A DNA stretch of 64,000 bases from assembly GCF_000373625.1 (NCBI RefSeq), contig NZ_KB891998.1, forward strand, positions 226,192 to 290,191, read 5' to 3'. The notes under the pieces were generated by a model. It was not told the DNA's origin and did no database searches. It worked only from the letters and a program-made list of their open reading frames with translations. Positions 1 to 9,298 of this stretch are shown here, piece after piece; the stretch's first letter is position 1; every line of letters begins with the position of its first letter. This stretch comes from Streptomyces sp. LaPpAH-108 (lineage in GTDB: Bacteria; Actinomycetota; Actinomycetes; Streptomycetales; Streptomycetaceae). The translations under genes were made by a program, and so were the position numbers.

Positions 1-1068
1 CGCGGCGGCGAGTTCCCCGAGGCTGAGCAGCGCCTCGGCCACCTGGACGTTGACCAGACCGGGCTGGACGTACCCGGTCTCGTCCGGCTCATGACCCCGC
101 TGGATGTGCTCGGCCGCGGTCTCCGCGCGCCGGATACAGGTCAACGCGCCCCCGCTGTCCCCGAGATGGGCGTACGCCTTGGCCTGCATCGCGTACAGGT
201 CGGAGGCGAGCGCCGGGGTGATGTGCCGCCCCGCCGCCCGCAGCGCGGCCTCCGCGAAGGCCACCGCCTGCCGGAACTCCCGCATGTGCAAAGACTGGTT
301 GACCAGCAGCGCTATGACGTACGCCCCGAACCCCCGGTCCCCGCTGGCCTTCGCGAGGCGCAGTGCCTGGTGGAAGTAGCGCTGGGCGAGTCCGTGGGCG
401 TCGGAGTCGTAGGCGCAGATGCCCGCGACGGCCACCAACCCGCCGGTGGCGCGGTGGAGTTGGCGGCCGGTGGCGTCGGTGTAGCTGCCGCGAAGGAGCG
501 GGACCGCCTCGGCGTTGAGGAAGCCGACGATGCGGGTGCGGGTCGCGATGCCGCCCGCCTTGCGGTACATCTGCTCGTAGTGGGCGCGGGCCGCGCGCAG
601 GGTGTCCAGGTCGGTCTGGGTGACCCGGTGCCGTCCGCCGCGCGAGACGTCCGTGTCCTCGGGCGGGTTCTCCCACTCCCACACCGGCATCACGGCGGGG
701 GTGCCGGTCACGGCGGGCGCCCCCAGGACGTGCGGGCGCTGCTGTTCGTCCGAGCGCCACAGCGCGGTGGCCCGCTCCACGAAGCCGGAGAGCGAACCGG
801 CGTGCGCCACGGCCGCCTCGCCGGGCACCCCGAGCCCGATGTCGTCCAGGGTGACCGGCCGCCGCAGCCGCAGGGCCAGCACCTCGCAGATCAGGTCGGG
901 CACCTGGCCGCGTGGCCGCTGGCCCTTCAACCACCGTGCCACGGCGGTGTGTTCGTACCGCAGTACGAGACCGCGACCGCGGCCCGCCTGGTTGACGCGC
1001 GCGGCGAGTCCGGCGTGCGAGACGCCCGCCTCGTCCAGGATCGCGTCGAGCAGAGTGTTGGGCTGCAT
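1..1068 (-). CDS. HTH/TPR-type transcriptional regulator (3' end outside window)
   Basis: This open frame runs from an ATG at 1068 to the window edge: 356 codons with no stop, so the C-terminus is missing. The N-terminus (about residues 1-75) is a degenerate XRE-like helix-turn-helix: MQPNTLLDAILDEAG is followed by LAARVNQAG and a WLKGQRP recognition-type segment. The rest (about 170-356) is Ala/Leu-rich helical repeats that look like TPRs, for example HQALRLAKASGD. This architecture is common among Streptomyces developmental and antibiotic regulators of the NsdA type; that relationship is inferred. A perfect inverted repeat lies 49 nt upstream at 1117-1133 and could be its own operator. It is the last gene before pheT, transcribed in the same direction but separated from it by a strong terminator. 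Confidence 0.8.
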   Translation of the reverse strand, partial: MQPNTLLDAILDEAGVSHAGLAARVNQAGRGRGLVLRYEHTAVARWLKGQRPRGQVPDLICEVLALRLRRPVTLDDIGLGVPGEAAVAHAGSLSGFVERATALWRSDEQQRPHVLGAPAVTGTPAVMPVWEWENPPEDTDVSRGGRHRVTQTDLDTLRAARAHYEQMYRKAGGIATRTRIVGFLNAEAVPLLRGSYTDATGRQLHRATGGLVAVAGICAYDSDAHGLAQRYFHQALRLAKASGDRGFGAYVIALLVNQSLHMREFRQAVAFAEAALRAAGRHITPALASDLYAMQAKAYAHLGDSGGALTCIRRAETAAEHIQRGHEPDETGYVQPGLVNVQVAEALLSLGELAAA

Positions 1069-1116
1069 GGCATCGCCCCCCGGGTGGCCTGGTGCCGTAA
1101 GCGTAGTGCGTTCGTC

Positions 1117-1133
1117 TTCACACGGGGTGTGAA
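1117..1133. promoter_or_regulatory. 17-bp inverted repeat, candidate autoregulatory operator
   Basis: TTCACAC-GGG-GTGTGAA is a perfect dyad with 7-bp arms and a 3-bp spacer. It lies 49 nt upstream of the HTH/TPR regulator start at 1068, in the promoter-proximal position. Binding by that regulator is inference. Confidence 0.5.
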
Positions 1134-1337
1134 CGGAGTACGTCCACCCATGCGGTGTGCGCACTGTCGCCGGGTGGGGCGCAGCGGGTTCACTGGGTGC
1201 CTCGCGCGAGGCCGGCCGGGTCGCCCGCTCCCCCTCAAACAGCGGCGGCCCGGTCTTCTCGGCCCGCGCGAGGGCCGGGGCGCGGACCTGAGACCGGTTG
1301 CCGCGCGCCCGGCGAGACCGCCCCGAGGGGGCCGGAA

Positions 1338-1383
1338 ACGGCGGCGGCCGGTCGCGGGACTTCCCACGACCGGCCGCCGCCGT
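1338..1383 (-). terminator. Terminator of pheST
   Basis: Arms of 17 bp (1338-1354 and 1367-1383) are perfectly complementary, and the loop contains a further GGGA/TCCC pairing. The hairpin sits 21 nt after the pheT stop and is followed on the minus strand by TTTCC. It is the only strong structure in the 335-bp gap between pheT and the regulator. Confidence 0.8.
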
Positions 1384-1403
1384 CACATGTGCTCCGTGAA
1401 GGG

Positions 1404-3917
1404 TCAGCCCCGCAGGACCGCCCCCGTGCGCTCGCCCGCGAGGGCGACCGCGGCGTCGCGCGCGGCGGACGCCTCGTCCACGGTCAGCGTGCGGTCGGCG
1501 GCGCGGAAGCGCAGCGCGTACGCCAGCGACTTGCGGCCGTCGCCCAGCTGCTCGGCGTTCTCGTAGACGTCGAACAGCCGGATGGACTCCAGGAGTTCAC
1601 CCGCGCCGTCGCGCAGCGCCGCCTCGACCTCGGCGGCCGGTACGGGCTTGTCGACCACGAGGGCGACGTCCTGCGTGGCGACCGGGAAGGTGGAGATGCC
1701 GGGCGCCTGCGGGGTGTCGTCGCCGACCCGCTCCAGGGCGTCCAGGTCCAGCTCCATCGCGGAGGTGCGCTCGGGCAGGCCGAGGGCCTTGAGCACGCGC
1801 GGGTGCAGCTCGCCCGCGTGCCCGACGACGCGCTCGGTGCCGTCCTCGACGACCAGCAGCTCGGCGCAGCGGCCGGGGTGCCAGGGGCCGTACTGGCCCT
1901 TGCGGACGACGAGTTCGGCGCCCGCCTCACGGGCGACGGTCCGCGCGGCCTCGATCGCGTCGGCCCAGTCGGCCGGGCGGCCCTTGCCCCACCAGCCGGC
2001 CTGCTCGCGCGCCCCGGCGAGGACGGCGGCGACATGGCGCGGCTGCTCGGGCAGCGCGGCGTTCAGCTCGGCCAGTTGCTCGTCGGTGGGACGGCGGTCG
2101 ACCGCCGGGTGCACGGCGGCGGCGCGCTCCGCGCGGGGCAGGAAGACCAGGCCCGTCTCGAAGAGCGCCAGGTCGTGCGAGCCCCGGCCGTCGTTGCGGC
2201 GCAGCGCGCCGAGCAGACCCGGCAGCAGCGTGGTGCGCAGCGCGGGCTCCTCGTCGTTCAGCGGGTTGGCGAGCCGGACGACGCGGCGGGCCGGGTCCTC
2301 GGCGTCCAGACCCAGCTGGTCGAAGACCTGCTCGGAGAGGAACGGGTAGGTCGGCGCCTCGACGTAGCCCGCACCGGCCAGCGCGCGGCCGACCCTGCGG
2401 TGCAGCCGCTGGCGGTGGGTGAGACCGCGCCCGGAGGTGGGCCGGGGCAGCGTGGAGGGCAGGTTCTCGTAGCCCTCCAGGCGGATGACCTCCTCCGCCA
2501 GGTCGTTGGCCTCGGCGAGGTCGGGCCGCCAGGACGGGACGGTGACGATCAGCTCGTCCTGCCCGTACACGTCGCAGCCGATCTCCTGGAGACGGCGCAC
2601 GACGGTCTCACGGCCGTACGTCACGCCCGCGACCTTGTCCGGGTGGTCGGCCGGGACGGTGATGCTGTGCGGCGCGGACGGGGCGATGATCTCGGTGACC
2701 CCGGCCTCGGCGGTGCCGCCCGCGAGCAGCACCAGGAGGTCCACGGTCCGCTGCGCGGCGGCGGCGGTGGCCTGCGGGTCGACGCCGCGCTCGAAGCGCC
2801 GGGACGCCTCGGAGGACAGCTTGTGGCGGCGGGCGGTGCGCGCGACGGAGACGGCGTTGAAGTGGGCGGCCTCGATCACCACGTCGGTGGTCGAGTGCGC
2901 CTCGTCGTCGTGGTCGGCGATCTCGGTGTCCCGGCCGCCCATGACACCGGCGAGGCCGATGGGGCCGCGCTCGTCGGTGATGACCAGGTCCTCGGCGTGC
3001 AGCTTCCGCTCGACGCCGTCGAGGGTGACCAGCTTCTCGCCCTCCTCGGCCCGGCGCACCCCGATGGTGCCCTGGACCAGGGAGCGGTCGTAGGCGTGCA
3101 GCGGCTGGCCCAGCTCCATCATCACGTAGTTGGTGATGTCCACGGCCAGCGAGACCGGGCGGATGCCGACCTTCTGCAGTCGGCGGCGCAGCCAGATCGG
3201 GGAGCGGGCCTCGGGGCTCAGACCGGTGACGGTGCGGGCGGTGAAGCGGTCGCAGCCCATCGGCTCGGAGACCTTGACCGGGTAGCCGAAGGCGTTGGGC
3301 GCGGGCACGTCGATCAGGGCCGGGTCGCGCAGCGGCAGGCCGTAGGCGATGGCGGTCTCGCGGGCGACGCCGCGGATGGACAGGCAGTCGCCGCGGTTGG
3401 CGGTGACGGCGATGTCCAGGACCTCGTCGACCAGCTCAAGCAGCTCGATGGCGTCCTGGCCGGTCTCGGTCTCCGGCGGCAGCACGATGATGCCGTGGGT
3501 GCCGTCGTCGCCCATGCCCAGCTCGTCGGTGGAGCAGATCATGCCGTGCGAGGTCTTGCCGTACGTCTTGCGGGCGGCGATGGCGAAGTCGCCGGGCAGC
3601 ACCGCGCCGGGCAGGACCACGACGACCTTGTCGCCGACGGAGAAGTTGCGGGCACCGCAGACGATCTCCTGCGGCTCACCGGTGCCGTTGGCGGTGCCGA
3701 CGTCGACCGTGCAGAAGCGGATCGGCTTCTTGAAGCCCTCCAGCTCCTCGATGGTCAGCACCTGACCGACGACGAGGGGGCCCTTGAGGCCGGCGCCGAG
3801 CTGCTCGACGGTCTCGACCTCGAGGCCGGAGTCGATGAGCTTGGCCTGTACGTCACGGCCGGTCTCGGACTCCGGCAGGTCGACGTACTCCCGCAGCCAG
3901 GAAAGCGGGACACGCAT
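1404..3917 (-). CDS. pheT: Phenylalanine-tRNA ligase beta subunit
   Basis: 837 aa, the usual length for bacterial PheT. It forms the (alpha-beta)2 enzyme that charges tRNA-Phe; the beta subunit carries tRNA recognition and editing. The N-terminus MRVPLSWLREYVDLP is family-typical. Residues about 40-150 form the tRNA-binding OB domain (GLEVETVEQLG to GARNFSVGDKVVVVLPGAVLPG). The B3/B4 editing and B5 domains follow, and the C-terminal ferredoxin-fold anticodon-binding domain ends with SLAYALRFRAADRTLTVDEA. The ATG overlaps the pheS stop by one base (TGATG at 3919-3915), so translation is probably coupled. A strong hairpin terminator follows. Confidence 0.98.
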   Translation of the reverse strand: MRVPLSWLREYVDLPESETGRDVQAKLIDSGLEVETVEQLGAGLKGPLVVGQVLTIEELEGFKKPIRFCTVDVGTANGTGEPQEIVCGARNFSVGDKVVVVLPGAVLPGDFAIAARKTYGKTSHGMICSTDELGMGDDGTHGIIVLPPETETGQDAIELLELVDEVLDIAVTANRGDCLSIRGVARETAIAYGLPLRDPALIDVPAPNAFGYPVKVSEPMGCDRFTARTVTGLSPEARSPIWLRRRLQKVGIRPVSLAVDITNYVMMELGQPLHAYDRSLVQGTIGVRRAEEGEKLVTLDGVERKLHAEDLVITDERGPIGLAGVMGGRDTEIADHDDEAHSTTDVVIEAAHFNAVSVARTARRHKLSSEASRRFERGVDPQATAAAAQRTVDLLVLLAGGTAEAGVTEIIAPSAPHSITVPADHPDKVAGVTYGRETVVRRLQEIGCDVYGQDELIVTVPSWRPDLAEANDLAEEVIRLEGYENLPSTLPRPTSGRGLTHRQRLHRRVGRALAGAGYVEAPTYPFLSEQVFDQLGLDAEDPARRVVRLANPLNDEEPALRTTLLPGLLGALRRNDGRGSHDLALFETGLVFLPRAERAAAVHPAVDRRPTDEQLAELNAALPEQPRHVAAVLAGAREQAGWWGKGRPADWADAIEAARTVAREAGAELVVRKGQYGPWHPGRCAELLVVEDGTERVVGHAGELHPRVLKALGLPERTSAMELDLDALERVGDDTPQAPGISTFPVATQDVALVVDKPVPAAEVEAALRDGAGELLESIRLFDVYENAEQLGDGRKSLAYALRFRAADRTLTVDEASAARDAAVALAGERTGAVLRG

Positions 3918-5038
3918 CAGATCTCCATCCCGAACGGCCGGGTGAACCGGACGTCACCCTCGACCATGTCTCGCATGTCTTCGACGTTGTGGCGGAACAT
4001 CAGCATCCGCTCGATGCCGAACCCGAAGGCGAACCCGCTGTACTTCTCCGGGTCGACGCCGCAGGCGGCCAGCACCTTGGGGTTGACCATGCCGCAGCCG
4101 CCCAGCTCGATCCAGCCCTCGCTGGAGCAGGTGCGGCAGGGCCGGTCGGGGTTGCCGACGGAGGCGCCCCGGCAGACGTAGCACACCATGTCCATCTCGG
4201 CGGACGGCTCGGTGAACGGGAAGAAGTTCGGCCGCAGCCGGGTCTTCATGTCCGGGCCGAACAGCGCCTGGACCATGTGGTCCAGGGTGCCCTTGAGGTC
4301 GGCCATGGTCAGGCCCTCGTCCACGGCGAGCAGTTCGACCTGGTGGAAGACCGGGGTGTGGGTGGCGTCCAGCTCGTCGGTGCGGTAGACGCGGCCCGGG
4401 CAGATCACATAGACCGGCGGCTCACGGTCGAGCAGCGAGCGGATCTGGACGGGCGAGGTGTGGGTGCGCAGCACGACACCGGAGTCGGTGCCGCCCTGCT
4501 CGTCCCGCACGAAGAAGGTGTCGGCCTCGCCGCGCGCGGGGTGGTCGGGGCCGATGTTGAGCGCGTCGAAGTTGAACCACTCCGCCTCGGCCTCGGGGCC
4601 CTCGGCGACCTCGTAGCCCATGGCCACGAAGACGTCCTCGATGCGCTCGGAGAGCGTGGTCAGCGGGTGGCGGGCACCGGCCGGGACGCGGTCGTACGGC
4701 AGCGTGACGTCGACGTCCTCCTCGACCAGCACGCGGGCGTCCCGCTCGGCCTCCAGCTCCGTCTGGCGGGCGGCCAGCGCCTTGTTCACCGCGCCGCGGG
4801 CCATGCCGACGCGCTTGCCGGCCTCGGCCTTGGCGTGCGGGGGCAGGGCGCCGATCTCGCGGTTGGCCAGCGACAGCGGGGAGGCGGGGCCGGTGTGGGC
4901 GACCTTGGCCTCGTGCAGCGCGTCGAGGGAGTCCGCGGCACGGAAGGCGGCGAGCGCCTCGTCCCGCATACGCTCGATCTCTTCCGGTTTCAACGCCTCG
5001 ACCTCGACCGGGTCGTACGACTTATTCGGTGCCGACAT
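3917..5038 (-). CDS. pheS: Phenylalanine-tRNA ligase alpha subunit
   Basis: 373 aa, standard length. This is the class II catalytic subunit that adenylates phenylalanine. The first roughly 100 residues form the tRNA-binding coiled-coil. Motif 2 is visible as GRVYRTDELDATHTPVFHQ, and motif 3 as FGFGIERMLMF near the C-terminus. Start: ATG with GGAAGAG upstream. The leader at 5039-5198 contains a small CCCAGC-TACG-GCTGGG hairpin, but I see no T-box sequence. The histidine kinase and methylase genes lie upstream on the same strand with short gaps, so pheST may also be reached by read-through from them. Confidence 0.98.
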   Translation of the reverse strand: MSAPNKSYDPVEVEALKPEEIERMRDEALAAFRAADSLDALHEAKVAHTGPASPLSLANREIGALPPHAKAEAGKRVGMARGAVNKALAARQTELEAERDARVLVEEDVDVTLPYDRVPAGARHPLTTLSERIEDVFVAMGYEVAEGPEAEAEWFNFDALNIGPDHPARGEADTFFVRDEQGGTDSGVVLRTHTSPVQIRSLLDREPPVYVICPGRVYRTDELDATHTPVFHQVELLAVDEGLTMADLKGTLDHMVQALFGPDMKTRLRPNFFPFTEPSAEMDMVCYVCRGASVGNPDRPCRTCSSEGWIELGGCGMVNPKVLAACGVDPEKYSGFAFGFGIERMLMFRHNVEDMRDMVEGDVRFTRPFGMEI

Positions 5039-5062
5039 CTCTTCCTGTGCTTCCGATCGGCC

Positions 5063-5078
5063 CCCAGCTACGGCTGGG
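5063..5078 (-). promoter_or_regulatory. Small hairpin in the pheS leader
   Basis: CCCAGC-TACG-GCTGGG forms a 6-bp stem with a tetraloop 24 nt upstream of the pheS start. A regulatory role is possible but unproven; there is no T-run and no T-box motif. Confidence 0.3.
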
Positions 5079-5198
5079 AGGTGCCCCGGCTGATGGTCCC
5101 CGTCACCGGCTCCGGGACTCGCCAGGGCCGTGTGCGGGACACAAAGGTGCCAGGGGCCGAGTCTAACGGGGACGGGGTGGACGGATGGCCCGTGGGCG

Positions 5199-6338
5199 CT
5201 ACGCCAGGTAGGCGGGGGCGCTCACGGGCAACGTAAATCGGAACTGCGCGCCGCCACCGGGGGCGCGGCCGACCGTGATGGAGCCGCCGTGGGCTTCGAC
5301 GATGCCCTTGACGATGTAGAGCCCGAGGCCGGTGCCACCGCGCTTGCTGCCCCGCCAGAAGCGGGTGAAGACGCGGTTCATGGATTCCTCCGGGATGCCG
5401 GGCCCCTCGTCGCTCACCGTGACCGACGTGCCTGTCTCCTCGCCCTCGCGCGGGGAGGGCGCGGGCGTGACGTCGATGGTGACAGTTCCGGCGCCGTGGC
5501 GCACGGCGTTTTCCAGCAGGTTGCTCAGGACCTGGTCGACCTTGTCGGGGTCGGCCCACAGGTCGGGCAGCGGGTTCTCGACGCGCAGCAGGAAGCGGTC
5601 GGCCGCCTGGCCCGCGGCCACATGGGCCTGGATGTGCCGTCCGACGGCGGCGCCTATGTCGACGGGCTGGCGGCGCACCTCCAGGCGTCCGCTGTCGATG
5701 CGGGAGATGTCCAGCAGCTCGGCGATGAGCCGGGTGACCCGGTCGGCGTCCGCGTCGACGGTCTCCAGCATGAGCCGCTTCTGGTCGTCGGTGAACCGCT
5801 CCCACTTGGCGAGCAGGGTCGCGGTGAAGCCCTTGACGGAGGTGAGCGGGGAGCGCAGCTCGTGGGCGACGGTGGCGATCAGCTCGGCGTGGCTGCGCTC
5901 GGTGCGGTGCCGGGCCTCGGTGTCGCGCAGGGTGACGACGAGGCGCTGGACGGGGCCGAGCCGTTCGGCGCGTACGTAGCGCGCGGAGACCAGGACCTCG
6001 CGGCCGCCGGGCAGCAGCAGATTGCGCTCGGGCTGGCGGACCCGGATGGCGAGGCCGCCGTAGGGGTCGGTGAGCTGCCACCAGCGCCTGCCCTCCAGGT
6101 CCTCCAGGGGCAGCGCCTTCTCCAGGGGCTCCCCGAGGGCGTCGGCGGCGCGGACGGCGGTGACGCGGGTGGCGGCGGCGTTGAAGCAGACGACCCGGCC
6201 GTGCTCGTCGGCGACCACGAGGCCGTCGGGCAGCTGGTCCGGGTCGATGGCGGCGGCTTCCCCGGGCAGCGGCGGGGGCACGGGCGCGGGGCGCGCCGCA
6301 CGTCCGTCCGGCGCGGTGCTCGTGCCGACCACACTCAT
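5199..6338 (-). CDS. PAS-domain sensor histidine kinase (orphan)
   Basis: 379 aa, with no membrane segment, so probably cytosolic. A PAS domain occupies about residues 30-150 (LPDGLVVADEHGRVVCFNAAATRV). The dimerisation box with the phospho-acceptor His is VAHELRSPLTSVKGF (about 185). The ATPase domain follows, with the N box NLLENAVRHG, G1 DEGPGIPEE and G2 GGTGLGLYIVKGI. No response regulator is adjacent, so the partner is unknown. The start is 51 nt from the methylase stop, which suggests one operon. Its placement between an rRNA/tRNA methylase and pheST appears conserved in Streptomyces from what I remember. Confidence 0.9.
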   Translation of the reverse strand: MSVVGTSTAPDGRAARPAPVPPPLPGEAAAIDPDQLPDGLVVADEHGRVVCFNAAATRVTAVRAADALGEPLEKALPLEDLEGRRWWQLTDPYGGLAIRVRQPERNLLLPGGREVLVSARYVRAERLGPVQRLVVTLRDTEARHRTERSHAELIATVAHELRSPLTSVKGFTATLLAKWERFTDDQKRLMLETVDADADRVTRLIAELLDISRIDSGRLEVRRQPVDIGAAVGRHIQAHVAAGQAADRFLLRVENPLPDLWADPDKVDQVLSNLLENAVRHGAGTVTIDVTPAPSPREGEETGTSVTVSDEGPGIPEESMNRVFTRFWRGSKRGGTGLGLYIVKGIVEAHGGSITVGRAPGGGAQFRFTLPVSAPAYLA

Positions 6339-6389
6339 CCCCGTACCCCACCTCTCAGGCTGCGCAGGGCCCCCGAGTGGGTCACCCTA

Positions 6390-7265
<876 letters not shown>

Positions 7266-7357
7266 CAGAAAATTCACCTCGGGTTTTCCCGTCGCAACGG
7301 CGCTCGGCCACGACGGCGGATTTCGACGGTGCCGAACCAGCCCGCACCACACAGAGA

Positions 7358-7389
7358 ACGGACCCGCAGGCCGAAGCCCACGGGTCCGT
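7358..7389 (-). terminator. Terminator of infC-rpmI-rplT
   Basis: Outer arms ACGGACCCG and CGGGTCCGT are perfect, and the pairing continues through G/T wobbles to a TTCG tetraloop, giving a stem of about 14 bp. It follows rplT by about 30 nt and is followed on the minus strand by TTCTCTG. Confidence 0.75.
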
Positions 7390-7419
7390 AGAGTCACACC
7401 GGCCGAAGCCAGCGCAGCG

Positions 7420-7803
7420 TCACGCGGCCTTCGGCGCGTTGACGTCGGCCGGGAGGGCCTTCTGCGCGACCTCGACGAGCGCGGCGAACGCACCGGCGTC
7501 GTTGACGGCCAGCTCGGCCAGGATCTTGCGGTCGACCTCGACGTTCGCGGCCTTCAGACCCTGGATGAAGCGGTTGTAGGTGATGCCGTTGGCGCGGGCA
7601 GCGGCGTTGATGCGCTGGATCCACAGCTGACGGAAGTCGCCCTTGCGCTTCTTGCGGTCGTTGTAGTTGTAGACCAGCGAGTGGGTGACCTGCTCCTTGG
7701 CCTTGCGGTACAGGCGCGAACGCTGACCGCGGTAGCCGGAGGCCGCCTCGAGGATCGCCCGGCGCTTCTTGTGGGCGTTGACTGCCCGCTTGACGCGTGC
7801 CAC
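7420..7803 (-). CDS. rplT: 50S ribosomal protein L20
   Basis: 127 aa, the normal length. It is an early 50S assembly protein that binds 23S rRNA. The N-terminus MARVKRAVNAHKKRRAILEAASGYRGQRSRLYRKAKEQV is the conserved basic L20 extension, and WIQRINAAARANGITYNRFI is in the globular part. It is last in the infC-rpmI-rplT cluster. In enterobacteria and Bacillus, L20 represses its own operon; the structured leader and spacers here would allow that, but it is not shown. Confidence 0.98.
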   Translation of the reverse strand: MARVKRAVNAHKKRRAILEAASGYRGQRSRLYRKAKEQVTHSLVYNYNDRKKRKGDFRQLWIQRINAAARANGITYNRFIQGLKAANVEVDRKILAELAVNDAGAFAALVEVAQKALPADVNAPKAA

Positions 7804-7909
7804 TTTGTTAACTCCTTGTAGCGGGGCCGTGGAGTGGACTCAGACTCGCACGACCCGGAAACGATTAAGTCCCGGTGAAGACGTACGGCGCCGGATCAGC
7901 GCCGAGGCG

Positions 7910-8104
7910 TCACTTGCCGAGAAGCTTCTTGATCTTCGCGGCGTCGCCCGGGGCCATCTCGGCGGTGCCGGTGAGGCGGCGCGTCACGCGGGACGACTTG
8001 TGCTCGAGCAGGTGGCGCTTGCCGGCGCGCTCACGGAGCACCTTGCCGGAGCCGGTGACCTTGAAGCGCTTGCTGGCACCGCTGTGCGACTTGTTCTTCG
8101 GCAT
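7910..8104 (-). CDS. rpmI: 50S ribosomal protein L35
   Basis: 64 aa, small and basic: MPKNKSHSGASKRFKVTGSGKV ending in KIKKLLGK, matching the family in length and sequence. The frame extends upstream to 8191, but the ATG at 8104 gives the canonical L35 N-terminus, with GAGGAGATAACGGC as ribosome-binding context. It lies between infC and rplT as in most bacteria. Confidence 0.97.
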   Translation of the reverse strand: MPKNKSHSGASKRFKVTGSGKVLRERAGKRHLLEHKSSRVTRRLTGTAEMAPGDAAKIKKLLGK

Positions 8105-8136
8105 AGCGCCGTTATCTCCTCGTCGGTGGCGCTCCG

Positions 8137-8160
8137 GTGCCCGGTCGTGAAACCGGGCAC
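8137..8160 (-). promoter_or_regulatory. Intercistronic hairpin between infC and rpmI
   Basis: GTGCCCGGT / ACCGGGCAC (9-bp perfect stem, loop CGTGAA) lies in the 110-nt infC-rpmI spacer. A second, imperfect GC-rich hairpin abuts the infC stop (about 8192-8214). These may set expression ratios or mark processing; there is no T-run. Confidence 0.4.
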
Positions 8161-8214
8161 GGTGGAGCGTCGCTCTTGTATGGGGTTGCATCCCCGGGGC
8201 TCACGCCCCCGGGA

Positions 8215-8892
8215 TCACGCCTCGGCGGGAGCCTCGGCGGCGTCCTCGGCAGGAGCCACGACACCCTCGGCGTCCTCGACGCCGTCGGCGTCAGCGGCGT
8301 TCTGCGACTTGCCGGGGTTGGCCTTCGCGTCCGCCTTGCGGGCTTCCTGTGCCTGGCGGGCCTCGGCCATCGCCTCGGTCTTCTTCTTGTGCGGACCGAG
8401 GACCATGATCATGTTTCGGCCGTCCTGCTTCGGGTTCGACTCGACGAACCCGAGGTCCTGGACGTCCTCCGCGAGGCGCTGCAGCAGTCGGTAGCCCAGC
8501 TCGGGGCGGGACTGCTCACGGCCACGGAACATGATCGTGATCTTGACCTTGTCGCCCTGCTTGAGGAACCGGACGACGTGACCCTTCTTGGTGTCGTAGT
8601 CGTGCGGGTCGATCTTCGGCCGGAGCTTCATCTCCTTGATGACCGTGTGCGCCTGGTTCTTGCGCGCCTCACGGGCCTTCATGGCCGACTCGTACTTGAA
8701 CTTCCCGTAGTCCATGAGCTTGCACACGGGCGGACGGGCGTTCGCCGCGACCTCGACCAGGTCCAGGTCGTACTCCTGCGCAAGCTCCAGTGCCTTGGCC
8801 AGCGGGACAATGCCCACCTGCTCGCCACTGGGACCGACAAGTCGCACCTCGGGAACGCGAATCCGGTCGTTGATGCGGGGCTCGGCGCTGAT
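8215..8892 (-). CDS. infC: Translation initiation factor IF-3 (rare ATC start)
   Basis: 225 aa from the proposed start. IF-3 binds the 30S subunit and proofreads start-codon choice. The N domain reads SAEPRINDRIRVPEVRLVGPSG, followed by a KFKYESAMKAREARKNQ linker and the C domain (DTKKGHVVRFLKQGDKVKITIMFRGRE). A long acidic Ala/Glu tail (about 185-225) is typical of streptomycetes. The only in-frame ATG is 29 codons upstream at 8979 and makes a non-conserved leader. AGGAGG directly precedes an ATC at 8892, giving (M)SAEPRINDR. infC genes elsewhere use AUU, AUC or AUA starts for autoregulation by IF-3, which fits. The alternative is a start a few codons upstream. Confidence 0.93.
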   Translation of the reverse strand: MSAEPRINDRIRVPEVRLVGPSGEQVGIVPLAKALELAQEYDLDLVEVAANARPPVCKLMDYGKFKYESAMKAREARKNQAHTVIKEMKLRPKIDPHDYDTKKGHVVRFLKQGDKVKITIMFRGREQSRPELGYRLLQRLAEDVQDLGFVESNPKQDGRNMIMVLGPHKKKTEAMAEARQAQEARKADAKANPGKSQNAADADGVEDAEGVVAPAEDAAEAPAEA

Positions 8893-9298
8893 GGATCCTC
8901 CTCGGTAGCACCACGCGACGGTCTGGCGGACAGCCGCGTAACGTCTGTGTTCGTAAGACCTAACCGCGCCGAAGCACAAAAAATGCCCCGGACGATCACA
9001 GGCGGGTTCCTCGAACTACCGGAACACCGCCGCGATGGTCGCGGGGCGCGCTTCGGACGGACGCCGTCGGCAGTGCCGCGGTCCGTCTGACCGGTGACCC
9101 GCTGCCCCGGAGGGCGGTCAGGTGGGAGTTCGAAGCCTCCACTTGTGGGCCGGATCGCTCGCCGCAGGGCGTGCTTGTCCGGCCGGTCGGATACCAGGTT
9201 AGCAGGCTTGCTTTCCCGGCACTAATCGGGGAACGCCCGACCAGCCGCGATCGTGCCCGGCCGAAGCCCGGACCACCCCGCCGCCTATCGTGTGGGGT
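8893..9298 (-). promoter_or_regulatory. Structured leader/promoter region of infC (divergent gap)
   Basis: This 406-bp gap separates divergent infC and the DUF1844 gene. It holds a clear nested hairpin at 9095-9120 (TGACC..GGTCA outside, GCCC-TCCG-GGGC inside). It also holds a CCAC-AA-GTGG element and an imperfect GTGG..CCAC stem with a TTCG loop around 9122-9142, and a T6 run following CCGGGGCA (minus strand, around 8985). The arrangement looks like a long 5' leader. I see no ORF of quality in it. Confidence 0.45.

Noticed and set aside
1155..4181. 1008-codon open frame on the plus strand opposite pheST
   Set aside because: Antisense shadow of a GC-rich gene; composition is Gly/Arg/Ala/Val-rich with no domain, while pheT and pheS on the other strand are certain.
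5039..5198. T-box or amino-acid-responsive leader before pheS
   Set aside because: No T-box sequence, no specifier loop and no Phe-codon leader peptide seen.
7266..7493. Upstream extension of the TrmH-type methylase
   Set aside because: Overlaps rplT and its terminator; the ribosome-binding site lies before 7265.
8893..8979. ATG start of infC at 8979
   Set aside because: The added residues are not IF-3-like and no binding site precedes it; ATC at 8892 has AGGAGG.
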